64,000 nucleotides of DNA from Benincasa hispida (lineage: Eukaryota; Streptophyta; Magnoliopsida; Cucurbitales; Cucurbitaceae), in NCBI RefSeq assembly GCF_009727055.1, contig NC_052350.1, positions 389,569 through 453,568 on the forward strand, given 5' to 3'. Each line of letters starts with the position of its first letter. The stretch's first letter is position 1. The notes beneath the pieces were generated by a model. It did no database searches and was not told the origin of the DNA. It worked only from the letters and a program-made list of their open reading frames with translations. Below, piece by piece: positions 1 to 13,390 of the stretch. The translations under genes and the position numbers were made by a program.

Positions 1-243
1 TTTAAGTTTCAGGATAAGATCAAACTCTAAAGAACTGACTTTTGTAACCCTGTAAATGCGAGATTTAAGTTATTCATAATTCAATGTATGAGGCACAAAG
101 ATTCCTTTCAAATGTCCTCCAATATACAAACTTTCATTCTCATCCCAATCACCTCCAAATCGAATAAATAGACACTTTTCTGTCATCTTACAAAATAAGA
201 GAACATTTGTCATTAAGCTGTACAAGCAATTGAAGTGTACTAT

Positions 244-386
244 CGCTCTCTCTTTTAATCTTGCTCTCAAAATCTCGCTCTCTCTCGTAATCTCGCTCTC
301 TCTTTTACTCTCGCTCTCTCTTGTAATCTCGCTCTCTCTCTTACTCTTGTTCTCTCTCTTACTCTTCCTCTTTCTTACTCTCTCTC
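244..386. repeat. Pyrimidine-rich tandem repeat (CTCGCTCTCTC type)
   Basis: An imperfect tandem repeat of roughly 18-20 bp built on CTCGCTCTCTC plus a short spacer such as TTGTAAT, grading into plain CT-rich sequence. One strand is almost purely pyrimidine. A shorter purine-rich stretch of the complementary type (GAGCGAGAGCG) lies at about 648-685, so the two could pair. No coding potential. Confidence 0.8.
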
Positions 387-1201
387 AAAATAATTCACCT
401 TTATGAAAAAGCCGTTCCTTTCTGAGAAAGCCTCGTCTTGGAAATTCCCGTTCGAAAAATCTCCGTTCAACAAAACATCGTCGAAAACTAGAGAAGTAAT
501 CACCTTTGAAATGAAGTTTAGAGTTTAAAGAAATCACCATTGTATTGTGTTTAGGTATTATTGATTTGATTTGAGGCTTCCGTCATGAAAATTATCAAAT
601 CATTCGTACACTGACGAGCAATCACATCAAACCAGGGAATTTCAAGTAAGAGCGAGAGCGTTTAATTAGACGAGAGCGAGATTTACTTCGTGAGGCCGGT
701 GTAAGGGCAATTTACGTAATTTGGTATGACGATGATGTCAGCAGAGGGTCAATCAACATTATTTTTTAAAAATGGGTCATTTGACATTTTGGACTAAAAA
801 ATTGGGTCATATGTACAAATTTCCTAACTTTTGAATAAAATTAAAAACAAGGGAAAGAAGGTAAAGGAAAGAAAAACCATGGACGAACTTCCTTGTGCTC
901 ATGCCTTCGTAGGAGCGTACCGTCACCCTCACTTGAAAACACCCAATCATAATTGACCTTTGAGGCGGCTACTTCACCAACCGGTTAATTTATCACCCCA
1001 CGGGGGAGCGCGCCCTAGCCCAGCTCCGATCACCTTCTTCTTCAATTCGCGGGAAGAGGCCTCGTTGCTCTGCAACTTGTAATTCCTCAACAACAATGTA
1101 TCCATAATATTTCTCCAATCTTAATTTACAAGGATCTGTTTTCTTCAATACTGCATAACTTGTAGCCTTCCTTGAATTTTTGTTTTGGAAGTTTGAAACT
1201 C
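387..1201 (+). promoter_or_regulatory. Upstream region and 5' UTR of the TGH homologue
   Basis: Non-coding sequence ahead of the TGH start codon. The last 350 bases are less AT-rich and probably hold the promoter and 5' UTR. I cannot place a transcription start or a convincing TATA box. An in-frame ATG lies ten codons upstream at 1172; the conserved family start (Met followed by an acidic ESDEEDF stretch) is the ATG at 1202, so 1172 is either unused or a minor N-terminal extension. Confidence 0.4.
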
Positions 1202-4200
1202 ATGGAATCGGACGAAGAAGATTTCATATTCTATGGAACCCCAATTGAGCGGGAGGAAGAAATCAACAGCCGTAAAAAGAAATCTGTGGCTGACGCTTCG
1301 GGTACCATGCGAAGCCTCCCACACTGGAAACAAGAGGTATTACTCCATGTTCATTTTGGACTTCTTACGTCTTGCTTCGTGTTGGAAGTGAAGAAATTGG
1401 TATCAATCACTTGGCACTGAGTTTCGTATTGTATATTTAGTTCGTGGACAATAAATAATATAATTATACTCGTGTAATTAATCCAAAAAAATTGGAGAGC
1501 CGTCTGGAAATCTCCTTCCTCCTTTGTTTGCATAGGATTTGGCTTTATGTTATGTCCTTGTAAATTCCATGGTAAATCAATCATCGAACCGATTCCTGAT
1601 AAAAAGAACGAACTATCTCGTTTTTAGTTCATAAACTTACATTAATTTTCTTTTAGCTCACAATTTTCATTTATTTTATTTAGTTTGTATCTTACACTAA
1701 TTGAGAAAGAAATGTGAGTTACATATATTCATCCGTGTGGATTTTTAAGACTGCATATTGATTATTGAAGCCTAGGTACTTGAAGTTATCAGATAATTAA
1801 ATTCCTTAAGCAGCATGTTATATGTGCATTTAGAGTCTAACCTTAACATCTCAAGAATTCAAATTGCGTAACTAAGATCATGGAAGAGTTTGAATTTTGA
1901 ATTGAAGGAAAGAAATGGTGTATGACACTGTTGTATATTGTTTTATTATCTCATCGATCTTGTTTATAATTACCATTAGGTTAGAGATGAGGAAGGGCGT
2001 AGAAGATTTCATGGGGCATTCACCGGAGGATTTTCTGCTGGCCATTACAATACAGTGGGCTCAAAAGAAGGTGTGTAAACAAAAATTTTCCATTTCTAAT
2101 ATGATCTAATTGCACAAGCTTTTGTTCATTAGTTTTCAAATATGTTATGTGCAGGTTGGACTCCACAGTCATTTACGTCGTCCCGAAAGAATCGAGCTGA
2201 AGTCAAGCAACAAAACATTTTAAATTTCTTAGACGAAGATGAAAAAGCTGTATGTTCTTTCTGACCCGTTTGGATGGAATAACTTTAATGTATTAACAAG
2301 ATTGATGGGGCCGGGGCCATGGGGCCATCTCCCCTCTATTTTTGTTGGATTTTCCCAAGGACTATTGGTGTTTTGAGAATGCTGTTCAGCACTGGTCCAT
2401 TTTTAACAAATTTCCTGGTCCAGATAGACTCCAATATAGGCCTGGGAAAACTGGTTACTGTTGAAGTTTGAATGAACTATACATATCAGTCATTCAAGCT
2501 TACACTTTTTGAGTAAAAAACTAATATCCTATCACTCGGTATCTGATTAGGATGATATAAAAAGAACTTGTATGACACTTCAGGTTTTCAACTTGGAAAG
2601 TTGCTTTCGTCTGTTCAAAAGAAAATCCATCACTATCCCCTTCATGCTGCTTCTTTGACACTTGAAGTATATGATGCTTCTTTGCTAAACCAAATATGCA
2701 TTATTTGAACATTATTCACTTTTTGGCTACATCTTGAAGATATATGATCTTGTGTATTCCCTGAATTTGTACATTATTGACAAGAAGAATTTGAACAAAG
2801 TTGTTAACCCCTCGTTCCTTTTTTTAGGAATTGGAAGGTCGAGGCCTGGGGACAGCATCTCAGTTTGATACATTTGGGTTCACAGCAGTAGAACTTGCTC
2901 GTAAACAAGCTGACAAGGAGCAACAACAGAGGTTAACTATTAACTTGCATTGTTATTTCCCACGCACTAGAAAGCAGAATGTCTCTATTTGTGTTTTCAA
3001 TATTAGTTCTGTGGTTTCTTCTTTTGTTTAGCTTATTTATTTATTTTTTATTTGGGGGTCGGTTTGGCTTAGGGACTGGAAGGCTGAGTTTTGTTGATGT
3101 TAACACGATCTTCATTCTTATATTTTGCAGGCCGTCTGCTATTCCTGGACCTGTTCCTGATGAATTAATTGTTCCAGCTGCAGAATCCATAGGTTAGTTT
3201 AGGAGACTTCAAAAGTTCTTGTAAATCAAGTCCCTATTTATTAAAGCATCCAGTTTACTGATTAGGTGTGAAGTTACTATTAAAGATGGGATGGCGGCAT
3301 GGACGTGCAATAAAGGACTCACGAGCTAATTCTCTTTATGGTATATTTTTCCTCATTCTATCAGAAGCTTTTATTGCATGCACATGTGTTTTTCTGTTTC
3401 CTCCCATTTCGGGTTCTCTTTCTCTCTCTCTCTCCATGTTTTTGTTGTTTTTGTTTTTCTTGGTTTTTATTTTTGTTTTTGTTTTTCCATGACAGCGATC
3501 TATTATCCATAGATTAGGTCTTTTAGAATATTTCTGGCTTGCTTCTTATACTATAGGCAAGGTTAAAAAGGAAATCAGAGTCTTCAAAAGACTAGGAAAG
3601 TTCTTTTGATAGGTTCTGTGACACTGTACAGTTCATGGATATCACACTGTTTTCTGATAGATATCTAACCGAAGGTGTTTTTGCATTAGGTGTTTCGTAT
3701 TTGTGGTTGGGCATCCTCTACCTGGCCTCTAGTTTGTGCTTTCGTAATAGATGTTTCATATGGTCAACCACTTCAGAGTAAAAAATCCAATCCATTCTAA
3801 CCGTTACATAGTTTAACTTTAATACTGAAGGGACACTTGAAAAAAAGGTGCGCTTGAGTCTTGATACTGTTGTGGCGTAAAACATATCAATTTGGACACT
3901 AGGCCAGGGAGAGAAACATTCTCTATATTTTTTATTTTGTAGTGTTTAATCCACTAAAAAACTTTACCTTCTTAGGTGTCTTGTGTATACTTGGTTAATG
4001 TACAGCTGGTGAACATTAATACTCTGTATGTTTGGTTAATTTTTCCTTCATGCACCAACTTGACCTATGAGATGAGGCTATGGAAGTGGTTGGAAAGAGT
4101 TGTGTAGTTTCACTCAGATTTTTTGAGGTGGCGTTTTATTTTCTTCACTTTGATGACTTGTTCTTATCTGTTGATTCTACCCTCCGGCTAGAAAGTAGAT

Positions 4201-7200
4201 GATCAGCCCCTTTTAGTTACCTATCAAGCTAACTACCACAACTTGTTCTCTACAGATGCTCGAAGGGATGCTCGAAAAGCGTTTCTAGCATTTTCAATGG
4301 GTGATGCCAAATCAGAAATCCCCAATTCTGAATCATTTCAGGAGGATGATGATATTGTTTCTCCTCAATCGGCCAAGGGTGATATTTCGTCTTCTCAAAG
4401 CACACCAGTAAGAAAATTATTTGGGCTTATATTTTTTAGTTATTTAGTGGTTTGTGGTTCAAATGGAAAGTGTTTTGTCTAATAAAAGATAAAATATGAA
4501 AAAGATATCCAATCCAAACAAAGAAAAATAATGAAGATGTTTTAGGAATAGGATATTTCAACAACAATCCGTAAAGGAGCTAAAAAAGGAAAAATAACCA
4601 TATTGATGACTTCTTTTGCATTCTATTTTCCAGATTAAGTGTAAAATGGTCATAAAACATGATAAAGGGTTGATTCTTTGCTATTTTCTCAGCATTTCCT
4701 TATCGTGTTTTAAGTGGCTTTTTGGCGTTATTTTTATTTTTTAGTGTGAATTTTTTGTTTCCGTGCTGTTTCTTTTCTTTGAAACAGGTTTATGTGATCA
4801 ACCCAAAACAAGATTTGCATGGTTTAGGTTTTGATCCTTACAAGCATGCACCAGAGTTTAGGGGTATTTAGTATCTTCTATAACTCATATCAAATAAATT
4901 CTGGACAATTAATTCTATTTTGACTTTCTTTGTTTTATTTATTATGGTTATGTTTTTAATGTAGAAAAGAAAAGAGCACGCACAACTGGGAATCAGGAAG
5001 GTTACAAAAAAGTTTTCTCCACAAAGAATAATCTTTTTGGCTTTAGGAGTAAGATCTGTACCTCATCAATTGACTTTGCTTCAAATGCTTTTATTGCTTT
5101 TTAATTTTGTTGCATGCCTTCTTCAGTCTCTGATTGCTTTTATCTGAGCTTCTTCTTCTTCTTCTTCTTCTTCTTTTATATATATATATATTTTTATATT
5201 GTATTTCTTATTTTTAGCATACGAATTTTTAATGGTTCTGCATCATTAACTTTTATGAATCAGCTGAGAGGATTGCTTCTGGCTTTGGCATTGGTGCGCT
5301 TGAAGAACTTGATGTTGAAGATGAGGATGTTTATACCTCTGGTTAGTATGTGAACAGTTTTGTGGTATATCCTCAGTGTGATTCAGTACGGTCTTTTTTT
5401 TTAATTATCATTGTGGAGTTCAATGAATTTTTGGGTTTCATACTAGGTTAACTCCCGTAAGAAGAGGTGGCCAACTCATAAGATTGGAGATGGATGGATG
5501 GATGATTACTTTCTTATTTGGATGAGTTTGTTATTAGTGCTTTAATCAATACCGTACCAATTTCAACAGCTGTTATTATTGTTATTTTTAAATTTTATTT
5601 CTTTCACCTCTAATTAATGCTTTACTTCTAAGCCTTTTGGTGGTCCTTTCATAAAAAATGGGGATGGTGACGAGGAATACACCCTCGTTCTGACTTGTCC
5701 CATCCCCGATTTATTTTCCAACTCTGCACGCATGCACACGCAGATAGTTTCTAATTAAATTGTTAATAGAAGACATTAAAGTTTTAAAAACTAGTTATTC
5801 ATGTAAAAAAGGTATAATTAGAAGGTTTTTAAATAAAAAAAATATTTTATTTTATGTATTTGTCAATGATCATTTAATTTTTATATAAAAGATAAATAGA
5901 AACAGTATACCAGATCCAATTTTTAATTCGAGGAATGTTCCATCCCATCCTTGGCCCTGCCTTGTTGCCATCTCTAGATTAGATAGCATACTACATTATT
6001 AATAGTCGGAATATTACTGAGAATACGATGATGAGCACCATCCTTTATGCTTTATTAAGTTTTTTACCATCATGTTGGTAAGAATATTTGTTTATGATAT
6101 GATGCATCGACTGGAATTATGTTTGTTCATCATTATAATCTAGTCATATACATGACTATTGCAATGGCTCTGTAGTTTCCTGATTGCTTTTTGTTGGCAG
6201 GTTATGAGTTTGAGGAAACATATGTGCAAGAAGACGATGAGCCACCTTCTAAATTGATCACAGATGGCAAACAAAAGTTGATTGGAAGAAAAGTTGAGGG
6301 TGTCTTGCTTGGATTCAGAATTGCTTCAAAATCTGACTACCAGTTGGAGAGGTGCAAAAGAAAAGACAGATTTTTATTTCCTTTTGTTAGTTGGATTTAG
6401 TTATATGTGAATTCAAGGATGTATCATTTTGATTAGTTTACATGAACTTCTGAAACATGAAAACACTTTGGGCACTAGATTTTCGTCCTTTTGACCTTTA
6501 TTTGTCTATTTGTTTTCAGGTTTGATCCTCCTGTAATACCTAAGGACTTTATACCCCACCACAAATTTGCGGGGCCTCTCAATGGAGGCTATAAGCTTGC
6601 TGATACCCCTCCTGTCGAGGTTTCTCCTCCTGAGGATAATAATCTGAAACTTCTAATTGAAGGGGTGGCAACTTTGGTTGCTCGCTGTGGAAAATTATTT
6701 GAGGATCTCTCTAGAGAAAAAAATAAGTCAAATCCATTATTTAGTTTTCTTAGTGGAGGAACTGGCCATGAATATTATTCAAGGAAGCTATGGGAGGAGC
6801 AACTGAAGCGCGTGGACCAACCTAAGCCTCAATTTGATGATAAATTGTCCCCAAGCCTGGAGAAGATGACAGCTGAAAGTCGTGGAAAAATACTTGGTGA
6901 GAAGCCTTTGGCAAGAAGCTCTAAAGGGTTAAATCCACCCGCAGCTTCTGATGGCGTGCATGTCCAATACAATCTTTCGGATACATTTACTAAATCTACA
7001 TCATCCGTAAGTAGCTTAAACTTGGTCGCCTCTATATTTCATCCCTCTTAATCATTTTCTTCGATTTCTTTAGACTTCCACTGTCCTTTTCCAATCACTT
7101 GACGATGGACATGATAGCTCTCTTTTGTATCATTGAACTGGTTGTTTCTCATGGGAGAAGGGATGTTAGGGAATTTTTCTGAGGGTTTCTTGTGTTGTTC

Positions 7201-10200
7201 ATTTCTCCATTTGTTGTGTTCCCCTTCTCATTTGCAGGGACCTCTACCTTTTCCTTTCTTTGAAAGTTAAAAATTTCCAAGAAAGTTAGATTCTTTGTCT
7301 GACAGGTTTTGTATGGGGGAGCGAACACACTGGAGCCTATCTAGCAAGTCTTCTTTTGTGTTGGACCTATAAGCTGCACTCTTTGTAGGCGGCGTAATGA
7401 GGACATCAACCATTTATTATGGAGTTGCTAGTTTGTTTACACTCATAGAACTAGTGCTTGAGCTCGTTTGGATTGTTTTGGCTTGCAATAGAGACATCTG
7501 TGATTGGACTCTCCTTTTTTAGATAAATTGAGATAAAAGGCAGGATCCTGTGGCTTGTTTTTCCCTTTCCCTTCTCTTTTTTTTCCTCCTTATTTTGTGG
7601 GATATTTTGTCAGAAAGAAACAATGGATTTCTGGAGAGGTTGAGAGGTCCCATGAGAAGGTTTGGGAGGTTGCTAAATGCTAGGCTTTTGCATCTTTGTG
7701 TAAGGTTTACGGTTGTATTATTAAGAATGCCATTCAGTTCACAAATGTAGGTAAGGAAAAATATACTTCTTTGCAAAAAGATAATTCTTAATTTGCTTGC
7801 TGTGAAACTTAAATTTGGCAGTTCAGTCAGGATAACCATCCATTGGAACACGTATCTTCACTAGTCGTGCCCACACCAGTTTGACCCTTAAATTAGTTTG
7901 GGGTTATTAATTTTTTTCCCTGCTCTTACATGTGAATAATTTTGAAAAAGAAGATTAAAGATGATCTGTGAATTTTAGATCAGAATTATGGCAACTGTCC
8001 ATCTCTTTATTTCGTTTCTGACTGATTTATATTTAGTTTATGGTTACATGAACTAAGTTTACTTTATTTTCATAAATTCTTGAATGTGATGAATTCTAGG
8101 GTGGGATGCCAGAGGTTGTCAAACCTTTCAAGGATGATCCAGCTAAGCAGGAAAGATTTGAGCATTTTTTAAAGGAAAAGTATCAAGGAGGCCTGCGCAC
8201 TGGTGCTCCTGTTGGAGCTATTAACATGTCAGAAGCAGCTCGTGCACGTGAACGCTTGGACTTTGAGGCTGCTGCAGAGGCGATTGAGAAAGGGAAAGGG
8301 TTGAAAGAATCTAAGCTCTCTGCCGAGCACTTTGTGGATTTTTTAGCCACTGGAGGAATGCAGTTTACCTCTGGTGGTGTAGAGGTGTGTACAAGGTGCT
8401 GTTGTGCTTTCTTATGCATTTATGATCCAGGATTCTCATTAACCGACAACACTTCAACAGGAAGTCAAAGATACAAAGCTAGAAGGTTTAATGATGGAGA
8501 AAATGTTCCCAAAACGGGAAGAATATCAGTGGCGTCCTACTCCTATTCTGTGCAAGCGGTTTGATCTAATTGATCCCTACATGGGGAAGGTGCTGTATTG
8601 GGTTTACCTTATTTTGTTTCTAAATGTGCATTATTGGGAGTCTAAAAAGTCCTCATTCTTCTTCTTTTTTCTCTAGAAAGCATCAACAGCAGCAGCCTCA
8701 CAACTAGGAACTAGTAACTTGCTCAGTAACTTAGGGTATTTTTGTTTCAAAATCCTCTCTCTTATTTTTTGGTGGATAGGGCAAGACCGTTGCTCCAGTC
8801 AACGAGTCAATAAATCAGATTGTGACTTTAATGCTATTCCCTGTTCCAAGTACAAAATTCATTCGCCTGGGTCTTGAATTGCTTTTCTTGGTCCTTTTTT
8901 ATTCCATGCTTAGACATTTTCTGATTTTAGCAAATGACACTCATAAGTATGTGAAGGGTAGTTGTTTGTATCATCATAGGCACTGTCTGGTGTGAATTCT
9001 ACATATCTCATTGTTTAATTAATACAAATGTTGAATAAATCTTTTGCAGCCACCACCAGCCCCTAGGATGAGGAGCAAGTTGGATACACTTATTTTCACA
9101 TCAAATTCTGTCAAATCTACAAAGATTGAACAAGCTTCAACAACCACCTCTTCTTCATTATCTCAATCGAATGCTGAAGAAAAAGACAGAGATGCACCTG
9201 AAAATGTAAATGAAAAAGTGGAAGTTGAATGTGTTGATCGGCCTGTTGATCTATATAAGGTACCTCTTTTGTTCTCTGACGTAGAATTTCCCTTGCATTG
9301 GCTTATTGTCTTTTATGGATAGGCAATCTCCATTTTTTCCTTTTGCTACCAGAACTACAAGGTAAATGTTAAGGTCGGCAACTAGTTCTCCCACTTGTCA
9401 TTATTTTTAACGAACTTTGTCTTTTGTGATAAGGGGAAAATAAATCTGGTGCAAGGAAATTGCTTGGCATTTTTCATTGCAGCGGCATATCACTGATCCA
9501 AAAAAAAAAAAGAATAAACAAGAAAACACTGCTCTGAATGAAAGATAAATAAGAACAGAAAAATGTTACGATTTGTGCCCTTTCCTCCTACATTCATACT
9601 CTCCATCCCTCTCTCTATCAAGCCAGTTTTTTCCTCTCTCTATCAGCTTTCATCTCATACACCCACCCTGAAGTTTTGAGCAGAAGACCGTTGTGCTTAG
9701 CATTGTTCTTTGTCATGGGGAATGTTTTAGTTTTCTCTGCAAATCAAACATTAACATACAGGAAATGCTTTCATCTCTGCTCTATTTGGAAGATGCCATC
9801 TTCCAAATTTATTAGGATGTCTGGAACTCACTCTATCTGTTGCTATCAGCTATATCGATGCTGTCTTTCATGCTTCAGTTGTTTTTAGCTTGTACTATTT
9901 CTCAGTGTTTATTTGGACTATTTTGATCAAGAAGCGATGGGTTTTTCCCCTACAACTTGTGCTCTTTCAGTCATACTTTGGGAACTGGATCAGTTGTTTT
10001 TAGCTTGTACTATTTCTCAGTGTTTATTTGGACTATTTTGATCAAGAAGCGATGGGTTAGCTATTTCTCAGTGTTTATTTGGACTATTTTGATCAAGAAT
10101 CGATGGGTTTTTCCCCTACAACTTGTGCTCTTTCAGTCATACTTTGGGAACTGGATCTACTTATGTGCTTGTACACGTCATCTGTTTTGTCTGCATGGTT

Positions 10201-11096
10201 GTTTGTTGCCTAAATCTTAAATTCGTCGTTGCATACTTCTACTGTTGGTCTGATATGGATCATGACCCTCTGTCTGACATGGTGCTATAATTTGTTTACA
10301 GGCTATTTTCTCTGATGAGTCAGATGACGAAGAGAGTACGTCAACTCTCAAGCAAGCTGAGGATCCTAATAAGAAAGTTGAAGTGGCTAATACAACACTA
10401 AATCGTTTGATCGTGGGTGACTTTCTTGAATCTTTGGGTAAAGAACTGGGCTTGGAAGTGCCTCCAGATCTGCCTCCATCAAAGAAAGGCCAAACTGCAG
10501 CTCCTCAGACAGAAGCTGTACCTGTTGGTGAACAAAATACGAATATCCTTTCAGTTGAAGATAAGCCTTATCCCACTCCATCTTCCACTAGGATTCTATC
10601 GGACCATCGAACGACAGGCACCATGGAACTTGATCTAAATGGCAGAAAAGAAGACGATGAACACAATCATAACTCTACTGTAAGTGGTGGTAAAATTATG
10701 GAGACCAGTTCTTCGAAGAAAACTTTGGGTAAAGTTTATGAAGAAAAGATGTACAAGGACAAGGGGGATAGGAAGGCTAATAACAGGAGAGTTGACGACA
10801 TTCATCGTGATCATAGCAACAGCTCATCATCGGAAGATGAAAAGAGAAGAAAACGTTCGAGGAGGCGAAGGTATAAAAGTAGCGACTCAGAGGATAGTGG
10901 ATCAAGTGATTATCATATGAAAGAGCACTCTAGATCACGAGATAGAAAGAAAGGATCTTCTCAAGAAAAGAAGAGCCGTAGAAAACATTCAAAACATCAC
11001 AAGCACAGACATAGAGATTCTTCCCCTAGAGATCATCATCGCTTTGGAAAAGATCGTACAACATCCGAGAGAGAGAAACATAGATGGAGAGATTGA
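1202..11096 (+). CDS. TGH: G-patch domain protein TGH (TOUGH) homologue
   Basis: Nuclear RNA-binding G-patch/SURP protein. The Arabidopsis homologue works in pri-miRNA processing and mRNA splicing (family knowledge). Exons read with GT-AG borders: 1202-1336, 1980-2070, 2155-2249, 2828-2931, 3131-3192, 3266-3340, 4256-4407, 4788-4863, 4965-5048, 5264-5341, 6201-6351, 6520-7006, 8100-8384, 8461-8589, 9050-9259, 10302-11096. They sum to 3009 nt, in frame throughout, giving 1002 residues (Arabidopsis about 930). Visible parts: acidic N-terminus (ESDEEDF); G-patch-like segment at about 160-181 ([13 protein letters not shown]) and a second conserved patch at 243-263 (DLHGLGFDP); SURP/SWAP domain at about 409-462; conserved blocks at about 535-600 and 643-685; Lys/Arg/Ser/His-rich tail from about 830 ending RWRD. 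No break was seen. Intron 15 carries a tandem repeat and intron 10 a hAT-like element. Confidence 0.95.
5150..5201 (+). repeat. (CTT)n/(TA)n microsatellite in TGH intron 9
   Basis: About eight CTT units run into a TATATATA stretch, 60-110 bases upstream of the intron's AG acceptor at 5262-5263. It falls in the normal polypyrimidine neighbourhood of the splice site. A simple repeat with no coding role. Confidence 0.75.
5645..5980. mobile_element. hAT-like non-autonomous element (GGGGATGG class) in TGH intron 10
   Basis: A block bounded by GGGGATGGTGACGAGG-type sequence on the left and, on the right, by CCATCCTTGGCCCTG...TTGCCATC, which is close to its reverse complement. The AT-rich interior has no ORF. 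A second member of the same sequence class lies at about 15430-16080. The composition and G/C-rich inverted ends fit short hAT-derived plant repeats. No clean 8-bp duplication was identified, so the ends are approximate. Confidence 0.4.
9876..10156 (+). repeat. 115-bp tandem duplication (about 2.4 copies) in TGH intron 15
   Basis: A 115-bp unit starting CAGTTGTTTTTAGCTTG begins at 9876 and again at 9991. A third partial copy begins in the middle of the unit and ends with the same GGGAACTGGAT at 10156. The copies are nearly identical, so the duplication looks recent. It lies wholly inside the intron 9260-10301. The open frame running through it is a by-product of the repeat. Confidence 0.9.
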
Positions 11097-12975
11097 AAAA
11101 ATGGGGCTGTGTTACCTTGGTTTTGCTTCGGAAGTTGAAACTACCCACTATGAAACATCAGATTTCCAAATAGCAATGTCCAACGAAGGAAATCCAGTTT
11201 CAGCATCACTGCATCAGAAGATCCACAATCTCTTAGTTTCCACTCGCAGATGACTAGTCATGCAGCTTCTTCGTTAAGGAATGCTAAATTGTTCTCTCTA
11301 AACTTCAAGGGCTCTACGGATTCAAATTTCTTGAGATACAAAGGAGTATATGCTTTTACAACTTCTTCAATGCTTCTCTGAGAAGGTAACAGTTTGGTGG
11401 GTTCATTTCCCTTTACACACTACTCCCAGATACTAACTTAAAGAGGCTGTTTCCAGTTAGGTGATGTACGTGATGTCAAGCTATCAAGGTTCTTCAGGTC
11501 GTCGTTTGCAATCATTTGAACTTGCGACATTCAGACGTCGCTGTGTTCTTGGATTCTTCTGGGTCAGTGTTAAATTGTACAAGGATCATGTTCATAATGT
11601 TAATTGACGAGAAATATACCTTCTTATGTTGGTTTTTGTTTAGTTACAAATATGTTTGGAGAACCTTGACATGGAGTGTGATGTAAGACTCTTCGTTGGT
11701 TCTTCTATAGATCAATATGGAAAACTAGGATCCTAACCTATTTTGTGAAGAAATGAAATCCTTAGAATGTACTGCTACTTATAATTGTGGTAGAGGAATT
11801 CGGTGCATGATCAAAAGTATTAAAATTTTTAGGTTATTTCTGGAACTATACAGTTTAGGATCAGCCTGAAGCTCAAATGATCAGGTCTTCGACACCTTAA
11901 ATCGTAAGGTTTATAAGCATGTAAGCGTGTTTTGTAGCGATTATAACTAGTAAGATTAGCTAGTGTGAAGAAGTCATTACTGATGGATTAAATCACACTA
12001 TAGAGAAGAGGCATGTGAATGTCGTTTTTGACACATTTATCTCTTGTATTGTTTTTTAAAAGAGAGGGAGCTAAAAAAGGAAAAAGTTGTGCTTCTTATG
12101 ACTTCGTAAAGAATTCGTCGATGGTAAAAAAATTCAAGAAGAAGAAGAAAAAGAGTTGGATTTTAGAGGGGTTTTCCAAGATTTCTCTTTGTTATTGGTT
12201 CCGGAAGGAAAGGGTAATTTGGGAAGCTTCCAAGAAGAGCTCTGGTGGACAGAAACCCGAGCAACCCGAGCTCTTCTTTAATTAACGTGATATTAGAAAA
12301 TATTTTAAAAAAAATGTTGAATCAAATTCATGATAGCAGCTTTTTGTTAAACTAGTTTAATAGACTATTTTATTAATGTTTAAAATAGTAGCATGCTAGA
12401 ACATATAAACAAATTTATAAATTAGTATAAAATTTTTATTTATTAATGTGTTTTATCAATTGAACTATTTAAAATTATTTTTTTAATTTTTAATTAATAA
12501 TATATTTTTATAAAATACGATCATTATCATTATAATATAAAATACATAGTTTAAAATGAATGTGAAAATCAAAATCAAAATCTTGTTTTCTTTGAAAAAA
12601 GTTTTGAATTAATTGCACAATTGTTTGCTGTATAGTTTTGACGTTTATTATTTCAAATATTTAGGTTTGTTTTTATACTTGTATAGATTTATATATAACT
12701 ATATTATCTTTTAGGTCGACACTTATAACTAATAAATAATAAATTTTAAAATAATTCATAATAAAAGTGATAATGTGGTGACATCTTTAGCATAACTCGA
12801 TATAGTATAATAATAAAAATATTGATATATTACTATATCTACTAAATACTTTCTTTATGGCCTACAAAGTAGCTTTCATTATGTCAACTTCCAAGCTCTA
12901 GAAAAATTCGAAAGTCCTTCAATTTACTTTTCTTTCTCCAGCTAATTTTAGTTGCAAATTTTATGGAAATAGGTT
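11097..12975. other. TGH 3' UTR and downstream intergenic DNA
   Basis: The first several hundred bases after the TGH stop are of mixed composition and probably include the 3' UTR. I cannot fix a poly(A) site. The sequence then becomes strongly AT-rich. A Lys-rich open frame at about 12019-12285 lacks any recognisable domain and has a low-complexity run; I do not call it a gene. Confidence 0.5.
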
Positions 12976-12977
12976 TT

Positions 12978-13390
12978 TATATTTAATACAATGTAATGAT
13001 ATAAAACAAATCTATAAGAATGAAGATGGAATAAAATAAATTGTTGGAGATGATGTATTCTATGAAATCAAATGAATTTTATTAAAGTGAGTTATTAGAT
13101 TTAAATACAATGCAATATAAGATAAAACAAATTTAAAAGAACGAAATTTGGGTAAAACAAATATATTGGAGTTCATAAAATCAAATGAATTTTATTAGCT
13201 TGTATTATTATAAAATACAATGCAATGAGTTAAAAAAAAAAAAAAAAAAATTAAAGTTAGGTAAAATAAATATGGTGGATATCAGTGTAAAATCTATGAA
13301 ATCAAATAAATTTTATTAAGGTGAGTATTTTTTAAGGCATGTGGTGAGTCTTCATATTTAAATACATTGCAATTAAATTTTTAGAAAATA
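12978..13390. repeat. Diverged ~110-bp tandem repeat, about four copies
   Basis: Four successive blocks share the order ATACAATGCAAT, then ATAAAACAAAT, then an A-rich spacer, then GAAATCAAATGAATTTTATTA. Spacing is about 95-125 bp and each block carries its own indels, including a poly(A) run at about 13232-13250. This is an old AT-rich minisatellite with no coding potential. Confidence 0.65.

Noticed and set aside
1351..1584. 77-residue minus-strand ORF
   Set aside because: Antisense to TGH exon 1/intron 1 with no domain.
9957..10220. 87-residue plus-strand ORF with repeated hydrophobic segments
   Set aside because: It lies in TGH intron 15 and its repeated residues come from the 115-bp tandem duplication.
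12019..12285. 88-residue Lys-rich ORF
   Set aside because: Low-complexity Lys run, no domain, no splice or promoter support.
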